From positions 6,758,001 to 6,822,000 of the forward strand of contig NC_135260.1 of NCBI RefSeq assembly GCF_964204865.1: a DNA stretch of 64,000 nucleotides, given 5' to 3'. The translations under genes and the position numbers were made by a program. The DNA comes from Styela clava (lineage: Eukaryota; Chordata; Ascidiacea; Stolidobranchia; Styelidae). Position 1 is the stretch's first letter. Each line of letters opens with the position of its first letter. The notes below the pieces were generated by a model. The model had not been told where the DNA came from, ran no database searches, and saw only the letters and a program-made list of their open reading frames with translations. Below are positions 34,401-43,879 of the stretch, piece after piece.

Positions 34401-37400
34401 CCACGACTTCTGTTTTCAAATCAAAAAGACGTCAGAGTTGTGAGCAAAGGAAGGTGAGTAATTTTTAGTTTATTCTTCCGCATGTTGAGAAATGGTCCAT
34501 TCAAACATGACGTCATACTTTCCATAAATCCGGGAACCCGCGAGTAGCGGCGCTGAATCGAATTACAATTGTTCTGATATAGTATAGTCTGCCATTTGAT
34601 ATCTTTCAATTTTATATCTGTTTGCTTTTGATTTGTTTTCGCCAGCCTGCTTTCGACTGTGGATAGCACACCCTATTTTTCGAAGGTTATACTGAACTGT
34701 TGTTTACTTTCCAATATACTATAGAGAGGTGATCGCCGAGGAAGAAGTTTTAAATTCTTCTCTTAAATTCGCTTGTTGAAGTAATAAATTAAAAACTTTT
34801 TTGAAGTTGACATTTTTAACCATGTTCGATATTTTCCTAGTGTGGAAGTTCTGGTGAAAAATCAGAAGAACGTTGTAGCTATCGCTTTGGATTCAGCTAG
34901 AAATATTCTATATTGGAGCGACGTGGAGGCGATGAAAATATTCAGGTTATATATTTAAAAGCGATAGATACAAGAAATTGTGTTGTGGTAGTACATATGC
35001 ATACTGTCTGAAAGCACATAATTGATCATAAAAAGAATAAATCAGAAAAGACCTTACAGAGTTGTTGATAGAATTGATAATAATGGAAGCTCCCATAATA
35101 AAACTCGCAAATATAAGAATGGTGACAACAAATAAAAAATAAAATTTCCGCGATATTTCGCTTGATTGATTTTTGATCCTATACCAAATATTGAAATACT
35201 AATCTCATACGATATTTCTCCCATTTTTGGATCAACCGAAGAATCTCTCTCGGGACCCGCCTGGGGAGGAGATTTTTCAGCTGGACTCAACCTTTGGGTC
35301 TTAGTTGGGGTGGAGATTTTTCAGTTGATCCCGTTTCCCAACTATAGAATATCCCCCTCCCCCAACCCACAGAAGCCGATAATACCAGTTTATTCTTTAA
35401 TTTACCTGGTGAATACCAGCTGATCCTTCATTTGATCTGGACTAATTATTTGATAGGGTTAGGGGTTAGATGGTTAGTTCGGGTGGAGATTCTACAGTTT
35501 TTGAGGGAAATGCAACATTTCAAATATTCTATTAATTTCTTTTAGAGGAAATCTCACCGCACCAGAAGGCGGAAAACAAGTACAAGCAATGTCTTCCCTC
35601 ATAGTAAAGGTGAAATTACTGTTCTTTCTGTTTATGCTAGAACGTTAACTACTACTGACTCATTCAAGACATCGGCATGGTATCTTCGTTATCAACGTCT
35701 TGCAAATATATTTGGGCGAGAATATATTCCTCCACTTCAAATTAAGTGGAATTAAATCTGTTTTCATGATCTTAATGAACTGAGGCTGAGGTGCTTCAAG
35801 TCTTGGGACAATCTGTATTTACTAACGCGCAATTTCTCTTAAAATTCTTTATAGCATTAGATCATTCGGTGGTCAGCGGAACTTTGCTCAAATATCATCC
35901 AATTTGGTTGGGGATCAGTGAGCGTTTCCTTGCTTTAAGCAAACTTCTCATGGAAAATTATTTTGTGAACTCCTTCACAATCTGAGGTTGACGATAATTG
36001 CTTCATAATAACTTGAATTACATGTCACCGATAATACGAACCCGAAATAACCTAGGCTACCACCTAATTTGAAATCATGTTTGAGCCTAAATTTGTCGTT
36101 ATCGCCATCAAAATAACCACTACGCACTGGTTTGCTGACTATGTCTCAGACGCTGAATTTCTTGGCCCATAATGTTGTCTTTAAATTGGTCGCATCTTTT
36201 TCTCTCTCGTTTCATTATATATCGCACTGGTTTAATTTTAGCGACCCGATGGATTGGCGTATGATTGGATCCACAAGTTGCTTTTCTGGTCGGACGCAGA
36301 TCTACATACAGTTAGTGTTTCGACTGATCTCGGAAATTATCCCAAAACATTGATTAATAGACCTGCAAGTTATGTGCCGAGAGATATCGCATTGGATCCG
36401 AAAAGGGGGTTTGTACAATTGTTGCCAGATATGAAAATGTTTAACCAATAAATGAGAGTACTCAAATTACGTTTTCAACTAAGGTAGTTGAAGTAGGCAT
36501 ACAGCCATTTTGACTATTTTCAAACGGCTTCACTTGCATTAGATTCTTGAGTAAATCGCCACACATTTTTATTCACGCATATGGCATTGATATGTACCAA
36601 CAGCTCATTGTAAATTTGCGTTAGTACATTTGCGTATTGACTATTATAGTATATATATATATAACTGAAGAATATACCGTTTGCCAATTATCATATCTCA
36701 TTCGTGTATATATATAGTTTATTCGTGCATTAGAATTACGTGAAACTGTTTCTTTAGTTAACATTACTTGTGATTTGTGACTGCCGATTAACTTGAGTGG
36801 ACTAATGACAGAATCACAACATCACTAACTAAGATCAGAATTATATAAGCTAATTTTCACATTAGAGTAGGCATTTGCGGAGGCTTTGAACCCTTTTTTG
36901 ACTTTGACCAAGTCTCTGGCGTCCGTAACACAAATTCGTAATATAGAGCATTCTAGTATTTATCCATTCACTTGCTTTGGACAAATGGTCAGAACGTACA
37001 CACGAAAAATCCAACTATAGAATCGACGCGGAAGAATATATAGTGAGGTTGCAGTTTAGGAATGAATTATTTTTCAGGTACATGTACGTTACCGACTGGG
37101 GGGACAATGCTAAGATAGAGAAATGTCATATGAGTGGAATGGATACCTGTCTCACTGTTGTCGGTCATGATATAAAATGGCCGAACGGAATTGCTTTAGG
37201 TATGATGGAAAGTTGGATACTTCCAAAGTATGTGAAGTAAACCAAGATGGCAAGGACTGGAACTTAGTATGTGTACCAGGTTAGGGTTAGTCCATAACTT
37301 CAGGTACAAATACTACGGGAGTCACTTGGCTAGTCTCCGAACTCGTATAATAGAACTGAAATAAGGAAAACTGGAATAAAATAATGGCCTAACCCTAACC

Positions 37401-39341
37401 TGGTACACATACTACATTCCGGTGTCCGCCATCTTGGTTCACATACTTCGGGAGTACCAAATAAATGTTGTTAACCACATATTTCCAGTTTGAATAACTT
37501 TATAAATATTTCATTCCTAGATATAGAAAATGATTTGATATACTGGGTTGATGCTCATATGAATTCCATATCAGTCGCAACATCAGATGGAGACTTCAGA
37601 CGTGAACTTGTCGCATCAAAGCATGTTGTAAAACATCCATATTCTGTGATGCTCCATGGTAATAGATGTAAGTACTTGCAATTCAAATTAAATATAAAAA
37701 TAGACATATTCTGTTAAAAGGGATTGGTCAGGAAAAAGCGAGGAAAAGCGAGGGCTGACCAACAATTCAAGCAGCGAAGTATTGACTTATTTTTAGAAAA
37801 CAAAGCTCAATTTATTTTTATTTTTCTCAGTATATTGGACAGATTGGAATCGAGGCATTTTGAGCGTCGATAAAGAAACAGGAGTTGATGTTCATTTGCA
37901 TTTCATGGATTTAACAAGGCCAACTGGAATCGCGTTGTATGACGCTGAGTTGCAACATAGTTGTAAGTCAAAATGTCATGTTCATGATATTTAGCGGGAG
38001 TGAACATGATTTAATTATTATCTTGCCACATCTCAAGACTTGCATCCAAAACATTATCTCCCTAAAACTAATCCGCAGACAGTTTCGATGCCCCACAAGT
38101 ATCTTGCTAATGAGTTTATTTATTTTCTTACTTTACGATACTTCCATTTCATCTATTGCATTTATATCCCAGTGTTTAGGTATGAATTCGAATGCCGTTA
38201 TATATCAGTGAGCATCGCGGTAGAGCCCGATATGCCGGTTATGGTGTTTATACTGCAGACTGACTTTTTGGTTTTTATCTTATTGTTTAAATTTCAATCC
38301 GAAATAATTTTCTACTCACTCCAGCTTCCTTTATTACTAATAATCGTATTTATTTTTTGCGTTGTGCATACAAATATTATTTTCCTTATAACTAGGCGAT
38401 ACCATATATATCTGAAGCTAAAACCAGGACAGCGCAGATTTGGCAAGCCAACGTTGGTTTGATTCCGAGGCTTGGTGACAATTTAACATTTTTCAAACTA
38501 TTCTGGGTAGATTATAGACATCAAAATTAGCTGTAAAAACTTTCGACATTTTAATGATTCGACGACGGTGCAGTTGGGTGTTAAATTGACGTATACTTCG
38601 GTTCATACTTCATATCAAAACTATGATATAACAATTTATCTCGCTCTATCGGAACTGGTAAAGCGAGGTGCGAATCAGTGATTAATCGACTGCCTCTGTT
38701 AAAAAGATGTATTAATATCAAATAAAGAAATATGTTTCGGCTAAACGGGGGCGTATGGCAAGCGTATTTATAACAGTAGTAATTAATTTAGATTTGAACC
38801 ATTGTGAAAGATCGCCATGCAAGTACCTGTGTCTCCCAACGCCTATTGGATTTGAATGTGCATGTCCTGATGGATATGAACCTATATCTAGGGATGAATC
38901 TGATTGCAAAGTAAAACCGTCACTCGTGGATGAGATCAATGTAAGTTGTTTAAATATGATTTTGACAATCCGAAATGTTTCACAATTTGAGAATATTGTA
39001 GACTCATAGACCTTGTCGCCAAATTGCAAATTGAATAACTTAATTTAGCAGGTGCTTGAAAACGTTATCGAGACAACTGAATTCACCTACGACGTGAAAT
39101 CGGAGTTTGATGAGGAGAAACAGGTGAAAATCTCATATGATCAACTGCGATAAATTTACCCTGATATAAACTCAGCTCAATATGAGAGAACCTTAATGAT
39201 ATTTGTGATATAGACGAGACACCCAGATAGTTACATCTGCAGCCTATATCAATATTCAGGTATTACATGTATAGTTTGAAATTGCCTCATATTAATTTTC
39301 AGAGAGATAAGAAAGGAAGAGCGGCCTACGAAGATTTGTAA
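31483..39341 (+). CDS. Secreted FN2-LCCL-YWTD propeller-EGF protein, copy 2 (15 exons)
   Basis: Exons: 31483-31549, 32840-32998, 33641-33823, 33963-34085, 34190-34342, 34378-34453, 34841-34945, 35546-35603, 36242-36408, 37078-37199, 37521-37667, 37831-37962, 38792-38940, 39052-39123, 39303-39341. Every exon has the same length as in copy 1, giving 583 residues with no stop. By hand I count 14 amino-acid and 13 silent differences from copy 1. Replacements include I18V and S22P near the signal cleavage, L87F, M131R, A160E, R183H, S196F and T233M. All FN2 and EGF cysteines and all YWTD-type motifs are kept, so both copies look functional. The exon 5 donor is GTACGA here and GTAAGA in copy 1, so exon 5 use may differ. 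Domain layout as described for copy 1. Confidence 0.85.
31773..32425. mobile_element. Foldback element in intron 1 (copy 2)
   Basis: Counterpart of 13807-14460 with the same GCCGGATGAGA ends and central palindrome. Confidence 0.8.
32684..32810 (+). repeat. SINE-like repeat in intron 1 (copy 2)
   Basis: Counterpart of 14728-14850. Confidence 0.8.
33105..33318. mobile_element. MITE-like element, GTGTGTACCA family, intron 2 (copy 2)
   Basis: Counterpart of 15135-15345, with the end GGCCTAACCCTAACCTGGTG better preserved. Confidence 0.8.
37267..37462. mobile_element. MITE-like element, GTGTGTACCA family, intron 10 (copy 2)
   Basis: Counterpart of 19296-19485. Both ends carry the GGTTAGGGTTAG or CTAACCCTAACC block in inverted orientation. 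Confidence 0.8.
38395..38768. mobile_element. MITE-like element in intron 12 (copy 2)
   Basis: Counterpart of 20463-20850. Confidence 0.6.
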
Positions 39342-40064
39342 TCTAGTATTATAAAGACGCGGATAATCCTTTAGCCGCAGCAATTTGCAATTATTATGTA
39401 AAATGATTGGACTCCCTATGCAGTATATATTTTGTATTTTTACGTAATAATGGTGTTTACTTGACTTTTCACTTGTCTAGAGATGTTTGGTCTGAAAGAC
39501 CCGCGAATAATTCATGTATAACATAGTGTTGTGAAGAGTCTGTCAGAACTCATTCATTTTCAAGATAGATAAAGTCTGGAGAATATAATCGACGAATAGA
39601 TTGACTTTTACTTAGTTTAAAGTTATTAGGTTACGACTATATTTCATGTTTAAGTCTTTCATCGTCGTATTTCCACAGGCTGGAATATATACGATCACAT
39701 TTCATCAGTTATGTATGTTTCACTTTAGCAATTATCTGTATCCAAGTTCATAGGTATTACACTATTTTTGATTAATATTTGTTTTATTGCATTGAAAACT
39801 TTCAAGCGGTCTCCCTTTTTGCATATGTAATGAGTGATAATCAAACTTTTTTTTAAATTGTCGATTGGATACAGATGGGTAAAATGCAACATACAGTTTC
39901 CTAATTAAATATGCTCGCCAGTTTTGCAAAACACCCAGAAAATTACTGCCTGCTGCAAAGCAATGCATGAGAGTATGAGATACCAATAGTCAGATGACAC
40001 AAGTAGCGAACTTTATTGCAGCAGCAAAAAGTCTGATTGGTCAGATAAAATGCGGAGGGTATAG

Positions 40065-40330
40065 GATTTACATCCTCCACCCGCTGCCCTATATCCCTCC
40101 ATCCGAGGCCCTATCACCCTCAGCCTTCCTATTCTTCACCCGCTGCCTCCCTCAACCCACATATCCTCCACCCGCTGCCCTATCCCCCTCAACCTTCCTA
40201 ACCTCCACACGCGCTGCCCTCCTATCCTTGACTCACTGTCCTAACTCACACAACTTCCCTATCCCGGAACCACTGCCCTTTTTCACCAACCTTCTTAGTC
40301 TCGACTCACTGCCCTCTCCCCTAAACTTAC
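40065..40330. repeat. CT-rich minisatellite (copy 2)
   Basis: Counterpart of 22765-23040 with shifted unit composition. A 138-codon proline-rich open frame across it (39994-40410) is an artefact of the repeat. Confidence 0.7.
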
Positions 40331-41278
40331 CTATACTACATCATACCTTATCTAACCGTGCTTTACCCACGTTCCAATCGTCAAACGCAACCTTGTTCGC
40401 TCGTGATTAGGCAAACTCTCAGGTTTTATACGGCTCGAGTATGCCAATGAGATGATAGAAGCCTACGTCGACGAAACAAGCCCACAAGGTCGGCGGCATT
40501 CGCGATATATTATTATGGATATATCTGAATATGAAACAAACGTATAGCTTCAGTGAGTGTAAATGATGACAAAAATGTTTGAAATCTTTGAAAGACGTTT
40601 ATTTACATCATTTGCCAAACCATTTAAATGTAGGTTTCAGGCCCAAGTGGTATCCAATCGCCATAATTGGTAGCTTAAACATTTGCTACTTGATTTCTTG
40701 CAAATGATGTTCATTAATGTGTAGACACGTCTGTTTTAAATACACTAACGCCTGCAAACACTGAACGTGTAACCGCTGACTCGATTCAGAAAATTTATAG
40801 CACGATCCAGAAGTCTATCGCAGGAGTCACTCCATTTTTTCTTCTTATTACGGATCAGGACGACAAGTCGGTAATCCAGGCAAATGCCTTCAAACCCATA
40901 TGCCGACGGAAGTTTTATAGATTATTTTCTTTTGAGTTGAGATCACCATTGTCTATTCTATACAACGTAATGGGGTTGACTTCCTTTCACCATATCCGCT
41001 ACATGTGGGGTGGTATTACCAGGTTTGCTGTGTTTTCACGCCATCAACTGGGCGATTAATACGAGGGATTTTAGAGGCCAAATTGAATGTCCAAAGAAAC
41101 GAAAATCGAAATTTGATTGTATGGGGTCCGATTGTATGCAAGGAGCTTCGCTCAGTAGGGACACTGTAATTGCTTATCGACCTCTCTATCTAGCTGTAAT
41201 CTTGTTGACTTTATTTGCCCACCTGTAGATTGCAGGAACTTGTCACGGCAGCTTGCGTTTGGGTTGTGGACCCATGTC

Positions 41279-41457
41279 CAGTGGTGGGATTCAATTTTTT
41301 TGTCGGCCGGTTCCATCACAAAAGCCATATTTTTCAGCCGTTTCTGTTACAAAAAGTCATTGACAGTAACCAGTAATGCTAACCGATTCGCTGATCTCAT
41401 AAAATTCCGTGAGACGGTTCTATAGAACCTGTGCTAACCGACTAAATCCCATCACTG
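41279..41457. mobile_element. Short hAT-type MITE with target duplication (copy 2)
   Basis: 179 bases long, with ends CAGTGGTGGGATTCA and TAAATCCCATCACTG. The direct repeat CCCATGTC lies at 41271-41278 and 41458-41465. It occupies the same site as 24778-24956, with two mutations in the right end. Confidence 0.9.
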
Positions 41458-41488
41458 CCCATGTCCCTTCACGGCCCTCGACAGACCC

Positions 41489-41720
41489 TTGATGTTTCCC
41501 CGAGCATCGACTTCCTTGTTCATTTTGTAACATTTGCCAATCAGCAAGATGCAAAAGGTGACGTAACAATAGACTCGTTGGCATCCACTCGGACACTCCT
41601 GTCACTCTGACAGATTTTCAGTCGTGGTTTCAAACAATACCTGGTTTTTTCGATTTTGAAAGCTATTCGTCAGTTTTTGGTCGTTATTCCGAAATTTAAG
41701 TATGAATCAAGTCAATCAAA
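41489..41720. repeat. Low-copy repeat, third member
   Basis: Copy 2 counterpart of 24985-25205. Confidence 0.65.
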
Positions 41721-42679
41721 CTGTTGCTGTGTACGTTTCTCGTGCTAAAATGAACGTCGAACGTGCATTTTGCGCTAATAGACAAGTCACGTTAACTTTT
41801 GTACTGCTTACATGCGGATATTCATGACAGCCACTGTATTGCTAACAGCTAACCGGTATGTTAGTCGTTGCAGCTAACCTCAGGATAGTTGTCTAGAAAT
41901 CTTGTATATTTTATATTTGTTTTGCTATGATGTTCTTGATATATATTCTGCAATATAGAATTTAATATACAAGACTTCAGAAATGTAGAATTTATATTGT
42001 TGAATAAATTGAATGGATTTCCCAACTTTTGGGAATTTATTGTATTGCATTGACAAAAATATTTGTCCGGCCCGTTTCAACACCGTTTGAGCATATTTAC
42101 GGTTTGAGTCATACCTGGTCCGCGGTCAAAAAAGTTTGGTGACCCCTGTCTGATGTTACAAACACAGTAAAACAACCTAACTGTGACAATATGAGCATGA
42201 CGACGAATTTGGTCAAGTGCGGGAACTTTTAAGGTAAAGATAATGAAAAGAATTCCTGCCTAAAAGAAAACGTGGCTTGCTGCATCGTGTCAAGCGTTGG
42301 ATATAGTCTAGGGCTCTAGGCTAAGCCTACGTGAGCCATATACCCTTTGATTATCCTGCGCGGGAGCTTACAGACATTTTTGCCTGGCCTAGGATAAAGC
42401 CGAAAAGCTATACATTCTGACATTAAAATTTGAGAAAAAATTATCTGAAATATGTCTGTGTAAAATGCAATGTTCTTATTAATATTTACAATAAACATGA
42501 GAAATGTTATATTGATAATAGGCTTTAAGTTTATAGGGGGAAGTTTCCTGAGTTCAAAGGCCGGGGAAACATTGATCACGCGTAAAGGCCGTACTAATTA
42601 TTTTTCAGTTGCGATGTAGGCTCTGATTTTATGAAAATTAAGGTCGCGAAAAAAAGTTTGGGAACAAATGAGGTATGGG

Positions 42680-42845
42680 ATTAGTTAGTGGAGGAAGCCG
42701 TAACCAACCAGCGTTCACGTGAACCACTCGACAGCGACGAGGAGTCCAGCAATCCTCGCGCACATGATTACCCCCCCCCCCTCCCTCCCGCGCGATTCGA
42801 ACCTGCGAACACACGCAGGTATTCAGCGGCTCGAACGCTTAGTCA
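42680..42845 (-). repeat. tRNA-derived SINE-like repeat
   Basis: Read on the minus strand: GTGACTAAGCG (possible A-box region), then GTTCGCAGGTTCGAATCGCG (B-box), then a poly-G tract, CACGTGAACGCTGGTTGGTT and CGGCTTCCTCC. The order matches the element at 25880-26080. Confidence 0.6.
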
Positions 42846-43204
42846 CCATATTTGAAAAAGCAAAATCCCGGACAGTGCATAACTATTTTCATGACCTTGT
42901 AGTAAAAAATATGCGCACGGTACGAAATAACAATGTTCTGTAATAGCAGTGTGCACAGTACGACTGCAGATGCAGTAAAATTTCGGACATTTGAGCATTT
43001 TTTAAATTCTTCTCGGACGCAAAATTTAACTCAAAATTCCGGACAAGTCCACAATTTCTGGACGGTATGGCAACACTAGCTTAGGGCGATGCACCGCCGG
43101 GCGCCGAGCCTTAAGAAACACAAATTTATCTAAAATGGTGGTTTCCCCCAACAGACTTAGTAGTTCAGAAACATTACTACATTAAGGTTACCTGTGCAAA
43201 GTTA

Positions 43205-43280
43205 GGGTCTGGTATAGTTTAGTACCACATATACTTCTAGTGGGCATGTGGATGATGTGGTACTAAACTATACCAGACCC
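43205..43280. repeat. Perfect 26-base inverted repeat with 24-base loop
   Basis: The arms at 43205-43230 and 43255-43280 are exact reverse complements, beginning GGGTCTGGTATAGTTTAGTA. It lies about 600 bases upstream of the APC4 start. A diverged relative is near 9555-9620, so it is probably a small MITE rather than a gene-specific structure. Confidence 0.85.
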
Positions 43281-43849
43281 TTCACAAAGTCCCAATTTTA
43301 TATCTCACTATTGATAACAAAAGAATAATTGCATTCAATTCAACAGTATCTAGTCTATATAAAGGATCTTGAAATTAAATAATATGCAAGAATCCTAATT
43401 TATAACAAAATGTATTCTAGTTAATTTTAATATAATACCTAAACAAACAAAATTTTTTGTGTGAATTTCCAAGACATGAAAATATGTGAAACAAACTCTG
43501 GTTCTCCATTATATAATAAACACATTTCATTCCCCAGTTCCCTATTTCATTCACTATTTCTGTCTTCGCACAATCCCTACCTTTGTCAGATTGTGGAAAC
43601 CCATTTCCAGCCCCCAGTACGGTAATTTGTTTGTAATTCCTCTTTTAGTCAGTTCAGTTGTGAGAATATAATTTTACCAACTTCTGATTACCAAATACCA
43701 ACAAAATTCAGAAATTTGTTCCATCCATGTTTTGGGGGTTGGACCCCCATTTTTTTGAAATGTCCTCTAGGATCGAAATCTTATCGTAATACTATAATAT
43801 GGGGTATGCCAAAAAACATTGTAATGCAATTGATTCAGATTACTAAGAT

Positions 43850-43866
43850 CCTACCTAAGGTCAGTA
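43850..43866 (+). promoter_or_regulatory. Possible splice or trans-splice acceptor before the APC4 start
   Basis: ATTACTAAGATCCTACCTAA leads to GGTCAG ending at 43864, 15 bases before the ATG at 43880. TTACTAAG resembles a branch point. Confidence 0.4.
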
Positions 43867-43879
43867 GGTATTACTAATT

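Larger units (their letters stand above)
29152..41778 (+). repeat. Segmental duplication, copy 2
   Basis: The counterpart of 11531-25452, head to tail with it and separated by about 3.7 kb. It lacks the two copy-1-only transposon insertions and carries its own block at 29672-30138 (starting GTACCAGTGGCGTAGCATCC), replacing about 90 bases of copy 1. Confidence 0.9.
41779..43879. other. Intergenic between copy 2 and APC4
   Basis: It holds a hAT-like right end near 42110-42155 (GTTTGGTGACCCCTG), a SINE-like copy at 42680-42845 with a poly-C tract at 42771-42781, a perfect hairpin at 43205-43280, and otherwise AT-rich DNA. No gene seen before APC4. Confidence 0.55.

Noticed and set aside
39994-40410. 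Proline- and serine-rich 138-codon open frame
   Set aside because: It runs through the CT-rich minisatellite. The frame is not kept in copy 1 and there is no domain; it is a composition artefact.
42680-42845. tRNA gene on the minus strand
   Set aside because: It has a B-box but no complete cloverleaf, and it continues into the SINE core, so it is a SINE head.
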